Origin: Pseudomonas fulva | GTDB lineage: Bacteria > Pseudomonadota > Gammaproteobacteria > Pseudomonadales > Pseudomonadaceae | DNA length: 64,000 nucleotides | NCBI RefSeq assembly: GCF_023517795.1 | Contig: NZ_CP082928.1 | Coordinates: 3,596,001-3,660,000 of the forward strand | Direction: 5' to 3' | Part shown: piece after piece, positions 56,006-64,000 of the stretch | How positions within the stretch are numbered: position 1 is the stretch's first letter | Layout of the letters: each line of letters opens with the position of its first letter | Notes under the pieces: generated by a model | Databases searched by the model: none | Told to the model about the DNA's origin: nothing | What the model saw: only the letters and a program-made list of their open reading frames with translations | Program-made: the position numbers and the translations under genes

Positions 56006-57307
56006 ATGATGAGCATCATCGTCGTCGCGGCCATCGTCGTCGCGGTCGCCCTCGGCTACAAGACCAAGATCAACATCGGCCTGTTCGCCATTGCCTTCGC
56101 CTACCTGATCGGCTGTTTCGGCATGGGCCTGAGCCCGTCCGACGTCATCAACATGTGGCCACTGAAGATCTTCTTCATCATCTTCTCGGTGTGCCTGTTC
56201 TACAGCTTCGCCACGGTCAACGGTACCCTGGAAAAGCTCGCCGAGCACCTGATCTACCACTGCCGCAAGGTGCCGCAGTTGCTGCCCTTCGCGGTGTTCT
56301 TCACGGCCACGGTGATCGCCGCGATGGGCGCGGGCTATTACACCGTGCTGGCGTTCATGGCGCCGATCACCCTGCTGCTCTGCCAGCGCACCGGCATGAG
56401 CCTGATCGTCGGCGGCATGGCGGTGAACTATGGCGCCCTGAGCGGTGCCAACTTCATGTCCAGCCAGAGCGGCATCATCTTTCGCGGCCTGATGACCAAC
56501 GTGGGGATCAGCGACAACGATGCCTTCATCAATGCCTTCGGGATCTTCGTCAGCACCCTGATCATTCCCCTGCTGGTGATCTCGGCGTTCGTGTTCCTGA
56601 CCCGCGAAGGCCGTGCGATGAAGACCGCCGTGTTCGATGCCGGCGAGCCGACGGCGCTGAACCGTGAGCAGAAAATCACCCTGTGGCTGACCCTGGCGAT
56701 GATGGCCATCGTGCTGGCTGCGCCCATTGCCCATATCGCGCTGCCCGACAACGGCACCATCGGCTTCATCAATTCGAAGATGGATATCGGCCTGATCGCC
56801 AGCATCTTCTCGGTCATCGCCCTGCTGCTGAAACTGGGCGACGAACGCAAGGCCATGGCCTCGGTACCCTGGGGCACGCTGATCATGATCTGCGGCGTCG
56901 GCATGCTGATCTCGGTAGCGATCAAGGCCGGCACCATCGACGTATTGGCGTCGTGGATCGGCGGCAGCATTCCACCGGTTCTGGTGCCCGTGGTGTTCGG
57001 CATGGTGGCGGCGTTCATGTCGCTGTTCTCCAGTACCCTGGGCGTGGTGACGCCAGCGCTGTTTCCCATGGTGTTGCCGATCGCGCAGTCGCTGGGCCTG
57101 GAGCCGATGGTGCTGTTCATCGCCATCGTGGTCGGCGCTCAGGCCACGTCGATATCGCCGTTCTCCTCGGGTGGCAGCCTGATCCTCGGCTCCTGCACCT
57201 CGGAGCAGAGCCGCACCGCGCTGTTCCCGCAACTGCTGTTCAAGGCCGCGCCCATCGGCTTCGTGGCCGCGCTGGTGTTCAACGTGGTGCTGACGTTCGT
57301 CTACTGA
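56006..57307 (+). CDS. MatC/SLC13-like dicarboxylate transporter
   Basis: 433-residue membrane protein with about 12 helices. It resembles the MatC N-terminal family and the ion transporter superfamily: FAIAFAYLIGCFGMGLSPSD, AMGAGYYTVLAFMAPITLLL, GALSGANFMSSQSGIIFRG and a second conserved hairpin SISPFSSGGSLILGSCTSEQ. These families carry malonate, malate or similar acids. It is the second gene of the GntR-controlled unit, 33 bases after the hydrolase gene, and is followed by a strong terminator. Confidence 0.82.
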   Translation: MMSIIVVAAIVVAVALGYKTKINIGLFAIAFAYLIGCFGMGLSPSDVINMWPLKIFFIIFSVCLFYSFATVNGTLEKLAEHLIYHCRKVPQLLPFAVFFTATVIAAMGAGYYTVLAFMAPITLLLCQRTGMSLIVGGMAVNYGALSGANFMSSQSGIIFRGLMTNVGISDNDAFINAFGIFVSTLIIPLLVISAFVFLTREGRAMKTAVFDAGEPTALNREQKITLWLTLAMMAIVLAAPIAHIALPDNGTIGFINSKMDIGLIASIFSVIALLLKLGDERKAMASVPWGTLIMICGVGMLISVAIKAGTIDVLASWIGGSIPPVLVPVVFGMVAAFMSLFSSTLGVVTPALFPMVLPIAQSLGLEPMVLFIAIVVGAQATSISPFSSGGSLILGSCTSEQSRTALFPQLLFKAAPIGFVAALVFNVVLTFVY

Positions 57308-57320
57308 GGCGAACATCGGC

Positions 57321-57351
57321 AAAAAAAACCGCAGCCAGGCTGCGGTTTTTT
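57321..57351. terminator. Bidirectional rho-independent terminator
   Basis: AAAAAAAACCGCAGCC-AG-GCTGCGGTTTTTT: an 8-bp GC stem flanked by A and T runs. It serves both the transporter gene (plus strand) and the convergent sugar dehydrogenase gene (minus strand). Confidence 0.92.
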
Positions 57352-57363
57352 ATGGCCTCTGCG

Positions 57364-57396
57364 TAGCCCGGGTTGAGCGAAGCGATACCCGGGAAC
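57364..57396. repeat. Short inverted repeat CCCGGGT ... ACCCGGG
   Basis: 7-bp arms at 57367-57373 and 57387-57393 within GTAGCCCGGGTTGAGCGAAGCGATACCCGGGAA. I recall this sequence as a recurrent intergenic motif of pseudomonads and related bacteria. It follows the terminator in the gap between convergent genes. Confidence 0.7.
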
Positions 57397-57400
57397 CCGA

Positions 57401-58528
57401 TTATTTGGGCTGCAGCTCCAGCAACCGGCCGCCGCTGCCGTCTTCCAGCAGCCACAAGCTGCCATCCGGACCTTGCTCCACTTCGCGGATGCGCGCGCCC
57501 ATGTCGTAGCGCTCGGCCTCGCGGGCGTTGTCGCCGTCGAAGGCGACGCGCACAAGCGCCTGGGAGGACAGCCCGCCGATCAGCCCGGCGCCGTTCCAGC
57601 CGGGAAAATGCTCACCCTGGTAGATGACGAAGCCTGCTGGCGAGATGACCGGGGTCCAGGTGATCTTCGGTGCCGCGAATTCCGGCCGGGTGTCGTGGTC
57701 CGGGATCGGCTTGCCGCCGTAGTGATCACCGTTGGAGACCTCGGGATAACCGTAGTTTTCGCCGCGCACGATCAGGTTCAGCTCGTCGCCGCCGGCCGGG
57801 CCCATCTCGTGTACCCACAGCTTGTCGTTGGCGTCGAAGGCGATGCCGAGCATGTTGCGATGGCCCAGCGACCACACCTGCGCGGCCACGCCGCCCTGGT
57901 CGGCGAACGGGTTGTCGCCCGGCAGGCTGCCGTCATCGTTGAGGCGCACCAGCTTGCCGAGGTTGGCCTTCATGTCCTGGGCCGGGGTGAACTTCTGCCG
58001 CTCGCTGGAGGTGATCCACAGCTTGCCGTCCGGGCCGAAGGCCAGGCGATGTCCATAGTGGCCGCTGCCGCTGACTTTCGGCGTCTGCTGCCAGATCACG
58101 CTCAGCTCGGTCAGGGCGCCGCCGCCATCGTCATTGAGTTGCAGCTTGGCGCGGGCGACCGCAGCGCCGCGGGTGTCGCCCTCACCGGCTTCGGCATAGC
58201 TGATATACACGTAGTGATTGTTGGCGAAGTCCGGGTGCAGGATCACGTCGCCAAAGCCGCCCTGGCCGCCGTAGGCGACTTCCGGCACGCCGGCGATATC
58301 GCTGGCTTTACCGCTCTTCGGGTCGACATGCTTGAGTACGCCGCGCTTCTCGGTGACCAGCAGCGTGCCGTCGGGCAGGAAGGTCATGGCCCAGGGCTCG
58401 TCGAGGGTGGCACGTGGCTCGGCAGTGAATGGCCACTGTGCCTGGGGCAGGGCCTCCGCCGCCTGGGCGCCGAGACTGGCGAGACCGAGTGCGATACCAC
58501 CGAGCAAAAGATGAACGGGACGGGTCAT
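57401..58528 (-). CDS. Soluble PQQ-dependent sugar (aldose) dehydrogenase, YliI type
   Basis: 375-residue periplasmic beta-propeller enzyme of the glucose/sorbosone dehydrogenase family. A signal peptide ends near SLGAQAAEA. Signature stretches are [61 protein letters not shown] and [14 protein letters not shown]. It resembles E. coli Asd/YliI, which oxidises aldoses with PQQ. The start MTRPVHLLL has AGGAG upstream; a slightly longer frame is rejected. It is monocistronic. Confidence 0.9.
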   Translation of the reverse strand: MTRPVHLLLGGIALGLASLGAQAAEALPQAQWPFTAEPRATLDEPWAMTFLPDGTLLVTEKRGVLKHVDPKSGKASDIAGVPEVAYGGQGGFGDVILHPDFANNHYVYISYAEAGEGDTRGAAVARAKLQLNDDGGGALTELSVIWQQTPKVSGSGHYGHRLAFGPDGKLWITSSERQKFTPAQDMKANLGKLVRLNDDGSLPGDNPFADQGGVAAQVWSLGHRNMLGIAFDANDKLWVHEMGPAGGDELNLIVRGENYGYPEVSNGDHYGGKPIPDHDTRPEFAAPKITWTPVISPAGFVIYQGEHFPGWNGAGLIGGLSSQALVRVAFDGDNAREAERYDMGARIREVEQGPDGSLWLLEDGSGGRLLELQPK

Positions 58529-58696
58529 GGCGAATCTCTCCTGATAAGCGAACCTCACACGTTACCCGCGCGACGCAGATGTAACAGGACGTATTTGTTA
58601 CCACCCGCGTCAACGACTGCGTTCGGCAAGGCCCCGCCAGCCGGCAACAATGCCACAATAGCCACCTGCTACCGTTTCGAGCCCAGCCCAGCCGTC

Positions 58697-61600
58697 ATGA
58701 AAATCCTCAGCCTGCGCCTGAAGAACCTCAACTCGCTCAAGGGCGAGTGGAAGATCGATTTCACCGCCGAGCCGTTCGCCAGCAATGGCCTGTTCGCCAT
58801 CACCGGGCCGACCGGGGCGGGCAAGACCACGCTGCTCGACGCCATCTGCCTGGCCCTGTATCACCGCACCCCGCGCATGGACAAGGTCGGTGGCGAGAAC
58901 GAGCTGATGACCCGACACACAGCCGAGTGCCTGGCCGAGGTCGAGTTTGCGGTGAAGGGCCAGGGTTACCGGGCGTTCTGGAGCCAGCGTCGTGCGCGGG
59001 ACAAGGCCGATGGTGCGCTGCAGGGCGCCAAGGCCGAGCTGGCGCGGCTAGACGGCGAGATCATCACCGACAAGCTCAGCGAAAAGCCAAAGGAGGTGGA
59101 GCGCCTCACCGGCCTGGATTTCGGCCGCTTCACCAAGTCGATGCTGCTGGCCCAGGGCGGTTTCGCGGCTTTCCTCGAAGCCTCCGCCAACCAGCGCGCC
59201 GAGCTGCTCGAAGAGCTGACCGGCACCGATATCTACGGGCTGATTTCCCAGCGGGTGTTCGAGCAGACCCGTGAGGTGAAGACCGCACTCGACCAGCTGC
59301 GCGCGCGCGCCGAGGGCGTCGAGTTGCTCGATGACGGGCAGCGCCAGGCGCTCGCCGACGAGGCGGCGCAGTTGGCCGTCGAGGAGGGCGCGACGCAGGC
59401 CGCCTGTACCGAAGCCGGTCGGCAGCGCCAATGGCTGACCGACCTGGCGCGTGCCGACGCGCAGGTCACCGCGGCGGCGGCTCAGGTCGAGGCGGCCACC
59501 TTGGCCGAGCAGGATGCCGCTGGCGAGCTGAAGCGCTTGCGTGACAGCGAGCCTGCGCAGCGCCTGCAGCCGGCTTATCAGGCCCGGCGTGAGGCCGCCC
59601 GAGTACTGGCTGCCTGTGAAGAGGAACAGCGCGCCCATCGACAGCAACTCGCCGAAGCCCAAGCGCGGCTGCGCGACCACCTGCACCAGGCCGCCAGGGC
59701 CAGCGCGGCAGTCTCCCTGGAACAGCACCAGGCTTTGCAGCGGCTGGAGGAGGAGTGTCGCGCCCTCGATGCGCAGTTGCAGGCTTCGGCCGACCAGGAG
59801 CGGCTGAGCGCCCAGCTCAGCGGCTGGCAGCGCGCCTTCGAGGTGCGCGATCAGGCCCGGCAGGCAATCGCCGGGTTGCAGGCCAGGCGGCAGGCGGGCG
59901 CCGACCAGCTCCAGCAGTTCGAACTCGACCTGAGCCGCCTCGCGCAGTCGCTGCAGGCCGTGGCCCAGGCCAAGGTCGATGCCGAGCAGCGGGTCGCCGA
60001 GGTGCAGGGGCGCTGGCAAACCGCGCTGGCCGGGCGCAGCGAGAGCGACTGGCGCACCCACTGGCAGCAGGTGCATGCCCGCGGCAGCGCGCTGGAGCAA
60101 CTGGCGCAGCTGGCCGAACGGCGCGCGCAACTCACCCAGCAACTGCAGCGCGTTACCGCCAACCTCGCTAAGCAGCTGCAAGGCCTGGGCGAGCGTGAAG
60201 CGCAGCGTACGGCCCTGCGCGAGCGCTACCGCGAAGTCAAACAGCGGCTGAGCGATCAGGACAAACTGCTCGAGCAGGAGCAGCGTATCCAGGCCCTGGA
60301 GGCCTACCGTGCCCAGCTGCAGGCCGATGAGCCATGCCCGCTGTGCGGCGCCATCGAGCACCCGGCCATCGCCGCCTACCAGGCGTTGGACGTGTCGGCC
60401 ACGCAGCGTGAGCGCGACGACGCGCGGCAGACCCTCGAGGCCTTGACCGAGCAGGGCCAGAGCCTCGGCAATCAGGTCGCCACGCTGCAGGCCCAGGTGA
60501 CGCAGAGCCGTGAGCAGGAGCAGGACCTGCAGCGCCAGCTCGACGCGCTGACCGCTGCCTGGCAGCGCCAGGGCGAGGTCCTCGAGCCATTGCCCGAAGG
60601 CGAGGCGGCGCTGGCCGCTGCGCAGACGCGGCAGATTGCCGAGCGCGTCGAGGTCGACGCGACCTTGAAGCAGCTCGACAACCTGAAGCAGGAGCTCGAA
60701 CGCGCACGCCAGGACGCCACGATCGGCAGCCAGAAACACGCGGCGGCCCAGCAGCAACTGGGCGCCGTCGAACGTGATCGCGACCGTGCCCTGGCGGCGC
60801 AACAGGCGCTGGACGAACAGCTGGCGGCGCAGCGTGCGCATCAGCAGCAGATCGAGGCCGAGCTGACGGCGCAGCTGGCCGCCTTTGGCCATGCCTTACC
60901 CGAGGACGGCGCGAGCTGGCTGGCGGCGCGGCAGGCCGATGTCGAGCATTGGCAGGGGGCGGTGCAGCGGCGTCAGGCACTGGCGCAGCAGCAACCGGCA
61001 TTGCTGCACCAGGCCGGTGAGGCCGACAAGCAGGCGCAGCAGTGGCAAGGGCGGTGGCAGGAGGCGGGCGGTGAGCCGATCGTCGCCCAACTGCTCGACG
61101 GGGCGGCAGCGCAGCTCGAATCCGCCGAGGCCGGGTGGCAGAGCGCCGAGCGCCGTTGCCTGGAGCTGCGCATCACCCTGGACGGCTGTGCGCAGCGCCA
61201 GGTTGGCCTGCGCGAGGCAGAGCAGACTGCCACGGCGTACTGGCAGGCGGCGCTGGCGGCCAGCCCGTTCAGCGATGAAGGCGAGTTTCTCGGCGCCTCT
61301 CTCGATGACCAACAGCGCGAGCAGTTGCAGGCGCTCAAGCAGCGCCTGGAAAAGGCCCAGACCGAAGCCCGGGCGTTGCATGCGGCCGCTCAGGCGCAAC
61401 TGGACGCACTGCGTGCCGAGCCGCAGACCGAACACAGCGCCGAGTATCTGGATGAACAGCTGCAGAGCCTGCAGGCGACCCTGAAGCAACTCGGCCAGCG
61501 CCAGGGGGAGATTCGCGGGCAACTGCAGGGCGATGATCAGCGCCGGCTCAACCAGCAGGCGCTGTTCGAGGCCATCGCCCGGCAGCAGGGCGAGTACGAC

Positions 61601-62110
61601 AGCTGGCAGCAGCTCAACAGCCTGATCGGTTCGGCCGATGGCGCCAAGTACCGGCGCTTCGCCCAAGGGCTGACCCTCGGCCACCTGGTGCACCTGGCCA
61701 ACGGTCAGTTGCAGCGCTTGCACGGTCGTTACCAACTGGCGCGCAAATCCCTCGGCGAGCTGGAACTGGAGGTGGTCGACACCTGGCAGGGCGACGTGGC
61801 CCGCGACACCCGAACCCTGTCCGGCGGGGAAAGTTTTCTGGTCAGCCTGGCCCTGGCCCTGGCGCTGTCCGATCTGGTCAGCCACAAGACGCGCATCGAC
61901 TCGCTGTTTCTCGACGAAGGCTTCGGCACCCTGGATGGCGAAACCCTGGAAGTGGCCCTCGATGCCCTCGACAACCTCAACGCCAGCGGCAAGATGATCG
62001 GCGTGATCAGCCACGTCGAGGCGCTCAAGGAGCGGGTCGCCGTGCAGCTCAAGGTCAATAAAGGTGTAGGTATGGGTTACAGCACGCTGGAGAAACGCTA
62101 TGCAGTTTAG
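58697..62110 (+). CDS. sbcC: Exonuclease subunit SbcC
   Basis: 1137-residue SMC/Rad50-like ATPase. Walker A is GPTGAGKTTLLDA (about residue 34), and long Gln/Arg/Leu-rich coiled coils occupy about 200-950. The zinc hook CPLCG (Cys547 and Cys550) is near the centre. The signature LSGGESFLVSLALALALS and Walker B LFLDEGFGTLDGE are near the end. It works with SbcD on DNA hairpins and ends. The start MKILSLRLKNLNSLKG is standard. It is here separated from sbcD by about 8.5 kb and has its own 138-bp upstream gap; an ankyrin-like gene overlaps its end by 11 bases. Confidence 0.95.
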   Translation: MKILSLRLKNLNSLKGEWKIDFTAEPFASNGLFAITGPTGAGKTTLLDAICLALYHRTPRMDKVGGENELMTRHTAECLAEVEFAVKGQGYRAFWSQRRARDKADGALQGAKAELARLDGEIITDKLSEKPKEVERLTGLDFGRFTKSMLLAQGGFAAFLEASANQRAELLEELTGTDIYGLISQRVFEQTREVKTALDQLRARAEGVELLDDGQRQALADEAAQLAVEEGATQAACTEAGRQRQWLTDLARADAQVTAAAAQVEAATLAEQDAAGELKRLRDSEPAQRLQPAYQARREAARVLAACEEEQRAHRQQLAEAQARLRDHLHQAARASAAVSLEQHQALQRLEEECRALDAQLQASADQERLSAQLSGWQRAFEVRDQARQAIAGLQARRQAGADQLQQFELDLSRLAQSLQAVAQAKVDAEQRVAEVQGRWQTALAGRSESDWRTHWQQVHARGSALEQLAQLAERRAQLTQQLQRVTANLAKQLQGLGEREAQRTALRERYREVKQRLSDQDKLLEQEQRIQALEAYRAQLQADEPCPLCGAIEHPAIAAYQALDVSATQRERDDARQTLEALTEQGQSLGNQVATLQAQVTQSREQEQDLQRQLDALTAAWQRQGEVLEPLPEGEAALAAAQTRQIAERVEVDATLKQLDNLKQELERARQDATIGSQKHAAAQQQLGAVERDRDRALAAQQALDEQLAAQRAHQQQIEAELTAQLAAFGHALPEDGASWLAARQADVEHWQGAVQRRQALAQQQPALLHQAGEADKQAQQWQGRWQEAGGEPIVAQLLDGAAAQLESAEAGWQSAERRCLELRITLDGCAQRQVGLREAEQTATAYWQAALAASPFSDEGEFLGASLDDQQREQLQALKQRLEKAQTEARALHAAAQAQLDALRAEPQTEHSAEYLDEQLQSLQATLKQLGQRQGEIRGQLQGDDQRRLNQQALFEAIARQQGEYDSWQQLNSLIGSADGAKYRRFAQGLTLGHLVHLANGQLQRLHGRYQLARKSLGELELEVVDTWQGDVARDTRTLSGGESFLVSLALALALSDLVSHKTRIDSLFLDEGFGTLDGETLEVALDALDNLNASGKMIGVISHVEALKERVAVQLKVNKGVGMGYSTLEKRYAV

Positions 62111-62564
62111 AGTTCTTATTCTTTGTCTGTTAGTTGCTGGCGCAGCCCGCGCCGAAGACGTGCAGAAAGACCATGGCCTGCAGGCGATGGACGAGCGCGG
62201 CTGCGTGCTTGGCAATGCCGGCATGCAGGCGCCGACCCTGACGTTGATGGCGGCGGCCTACAGCGAGTCCGAGGCGCGCAAGGGGATGGCGCTGGCGCAG
62301 ATGAAACAGGCGCTGGAGGCCGGCTGCCCGGTCGACGAGCCGGACCAGATGGGGCTGTCCGCCCTCAATGGTGCCATCCTCTACAACGAGCCGGTGTTGG
62401 TGAAGCTGCTGCTCGAACAGGGCGCCAACCCGAAGCGCAAGATCGTCAGCCCGAAGACCATGCTCAACGGCCTCGACTCCTTCGCCTTTCTCGATCTGCT
62501 CGACAAGCGCGACGGCAAGCGTGACCGCAAGGCCATCGGCAACCTGCTGAAGGCGGCGCGCTAG
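62100..62564 (+). CDS. Small exported ankyrin-like protein
   Basis: 154 residues with a signal peptide ending GAARAE. The middle contains at least one ankyrin-type repeat ([27 protein letters not shown]) preceded by a degenerate one ([19 protein letters not shown]). Ankyrin repeats mediate protein contacts; its partner is unknown. It starts inside the last codons of sbcC, suggesting translational coupling, although a role with SbcC is unlikely if it is exported. Confidence 0.8.
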   Translation: MQFRVLILCLLVAGAARAEDVQKDHGLQAMDERGCVLGNAGMQAPTLTLMAAAYSESEARKGMALAQMKQALEAGCPVDEPDQMGLSALNGAILYNEPVLVKLLLEQGANPKRKIVSPKTMLNGLDSFAFLDLLDKRDGKRDRKAIGNLLKAAR

Positions 62565-62733
62565 GGGCTGTTGCCGCTTCACCCCAGCGTTTCGCTTGTG
62601 CCGCTGGCGGCGTTTACCGCCGGTTGCACATTCAGCGCGGAACCATGTGGCGGGTAGGGCTATCTGTTGTAGGGAATTTTCATCGCCCCGGTCAGGGGCG
62701 GCGTGCAGACTCCTTATCGATTCCGGGATGCCC

Positions 62734-64000
62734 ATGCATAGACGTAACCTTCTCAAAGCCTCCATGATGCTGGCCGCCGCCAGTGGCCTGCCGGCCAGCC
62801 TGTTCAGCCTGCACAGCTTCGCCAAGACCGCTGACGGCGAAGCCGAGCCCTTCGATTTCAAGCAACTGCAGGCTCGCGCCAAGCGCATGGCCGGCAGGGC
62901 TTACCAAAGTACCGCCGAGGTGTTGCCAGAGACCCTCGCCAAGTTGACGCCCCAGCAGTTCAACGCCATCCAGTACGACCCGGCCCACTCGCTGTGGAAC
63001 GAACTGGACGGCCAGCTGGATGTGCAGTTCTTCCACGTTGGCATGGGCTTTCGCCAGCCGGTGCGCATGCACGCCGTCGACCCGAAGAGCCGCCAGGCCC
63101 GTGAGGTGCATTTCCGCCCCGACCTGTTCGAGTACGGCAAGAGTGGCGTGGATGTATCGCAGCTCAAGGGCGACCTGGGCTTCGCCGGCCTCAAGGTGTT
63201 CAAGCAGCCGAATATCGCCAAGTACGACATCGTCTCTTTCCTCGGTGCCAGCTATTTCCGTGCGGTGGACAACACCGGCCAGTACGGCCTGTCGGCCCGG
63301 GGCCTGGCGATCGACACCTTTACCGATACCCCGGAAGAGTTCCCCGACTTCACCGAGTTCTGGTTCGAGACGCCGGACAAGGATGCGACCCGCTTCGTGC
63401 TCTACGCCTTGCTCGACTCGCCGAGCGCCACCGGCGCTTTCCGCTTCGATATCGACTGCCAGGAAAAGCAGGTGGTGATGGATATCGATGCCCATATCAA
63501 CGCCCGCAAGACCATCAAGCAGCTGGGCATCTCGCCGATGACCAGCATGTTCTCCTGCGGCGGCCATGAGCGGCGCATGTGCGATTTCATCGCCACGGCG
63601 ATCCATGACAGCGATCGCCTGTCCATGTGGCGCGGCAACGGCGAGTGGGTCTGCCGGCCGCTGAACAACCCGGAAAAACTGCAGTTCAACGCCTTCGCCG
63701 ACACCAACCCGAAGGGCTTTGGCCTGGTGCAGTTCGACCATGACTTCAAGTCCTACCAGGACACCGTGGTCTGGTACAGCCGCCGTCCGAGCCTGTGGGT
63801 CGAGCCGACCACCCAGTGGGGCGAGGGCAGCATCGACCTGCTGGAGATTCCCACCACCGGCGAAACCATGGACAACATCGTCTGCTTCTGGAACCCCAAG
63901 CAGCCGATCGAGCCCGGCACCTCGCTGAACTTCGGCTACAAGCTGTACTGGGCCGCGCTGCCGCCGGTGAAACCGACCCTGGCCCAGGTGCATGCCACCC
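62734..64000 (+). CDS. opgD: Glucan biosynthesis protein D, OpgD (runs off the window)
   Basis: 422 residues visible, continuing beyond the window. The N-terminus [20 protein letters not shown] carries a twin-arginine type signal (RRNLLK), as in OpgD. The mature part shows [18 protein letters not shown], the conserved [18 protein letters not shown] and [14 protein letters not shown] of the OpgG/OpgD family, which shapes periplasmic osmoregulated glucans. The start may be two codons earlier (MPMHRRN). A 169-bp gap precedes it, so it is probably a separate unit. Confidence 0.92.
   Translation, partial: MHRRNLLKASMMLAAASGLPASLFSLHSFAKTADGEAEPFDFKQLQARAKRMAGRAYQSTAEVLPETLAKLTPQQFNAIQYDPAHSLWNELDGQLDVQFFHVGMGFRQPVRMHAVDPKSRQAREVHFRPDLFEYGKSGVDVSQLKGDLGFAGLKVFKQPNIAKYDIVSFLGASYFRAVDNTGQYGLSARGLAIDTFTDTPEEFPDFTEFWFETPDKDATRFVLYALLDSPSATGAFRFDIDCQEKQVVMDIDAHINARKTIKQLGISPMTSMFSCGGHERRMCDFIATAIHDSDRLSMWRGNGEWVCRPLNNPEKLQFNAFADTNPKGFGLVQFDHDFKSYQDTVVWYSRRPSLWVEPTTQWGEGSIDLLEIPTTGETMDNIVCFWNPKQPIEPGTSLNFGYKLYWAALPPVKPTLAQVHAT

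Overview
The window is high-GC DNA with the gene content and codon use of a Pseudomonas chromosome. The aapJQMP transporter, the eutBC/eat/aldehyde dehydrogenase cluster, the methyltransferase-inaA-colS-colR order, pcs, ndpA, sbcCD and opgD all point to that genus. I see no rRNA, tRNA, CRISPR array, prophage or complete insertion sequence. Both ends cut through genes: a cNMP-binding/GGDEF protein at the left and opgD at the right.

Layout. 0-6 kb: truncated cyclic-nucleotide-binding diguanylate cyclase, a carboxylesterase, and the four-gene polar amino acid ABC transporter. 6.1-6.5 kb: a gene-free structured repeat. 6.6-11.5 kb: valine catabolism genes mmsA-mmsB with an MFS carrier and a divergent LysR regulator. 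11.5-14.2 kb: SnoaL-like protein, phosphatidylcholine synthase, GIY-YIG protein and a GST-like protein, followed by two large inverted repeats. 14.4-21.1 kb: ethanolamine catabolism (dehydrogenase, permease, EutB, EutC) with a divergent AraC regulator. 21.4-27.6 kb: accessory single genes (DUF1349, ADP-ribosylglycohydrolase, SDR, LysR, RidA-like, isochorismatase-like, short AraC, glutaredoxin). 27.6-35.6 kb: nucleoid protein NdpA, a 1647-residue TPR protein with an embedded C39-like cysteine peptidase domain, an amino acid exporter and its Lrp-type regulator. 35.7-45.7 kb: a SnoaL-like and a DinB-like protein; methyltransferase, InaA and ColS/ColR; then a divergent operon of LTA-synthase-like sulfatase, PAP2 phosphatase, dual-specificity phosphatase and lipoprotein; then a chromate transporter. 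45.9-48.8 kb: HAD phosphatase, permease, exported methyltransferase. 49-62.6 kb: sbcD and sbcC, unusually separated by about 8.5 kb that holds two chemoreceptors, a GntR-controlled amidohydrolase/transporter pair and a soluble sugar dehydrogenase. The right edge has an ankyrin-like protein and opgD.

The most notable signals are as follows. (1) Three copies of a 210-230 bp element with terminal inverted repeats each lie between convergent genes, and four of the six ends supply the stop codon of the flanking gene. (2) Two near-identical 16-bp sites resembling ColR boxes stand in front of the methyltransferase-inaA operon and the divergent sulfatase/PAP2/phosphatase operon, suggesting one envelope-remodelling regulon. 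(3) sbcD and sbcC are split. (4) The large TPR-peptidase protein has no obvious assigned role. (5) A block of four successive hairpins lies at 6.24-6.40 kb. Function calls rest on recognisable motifs and neighbourhood; no database search was possible.
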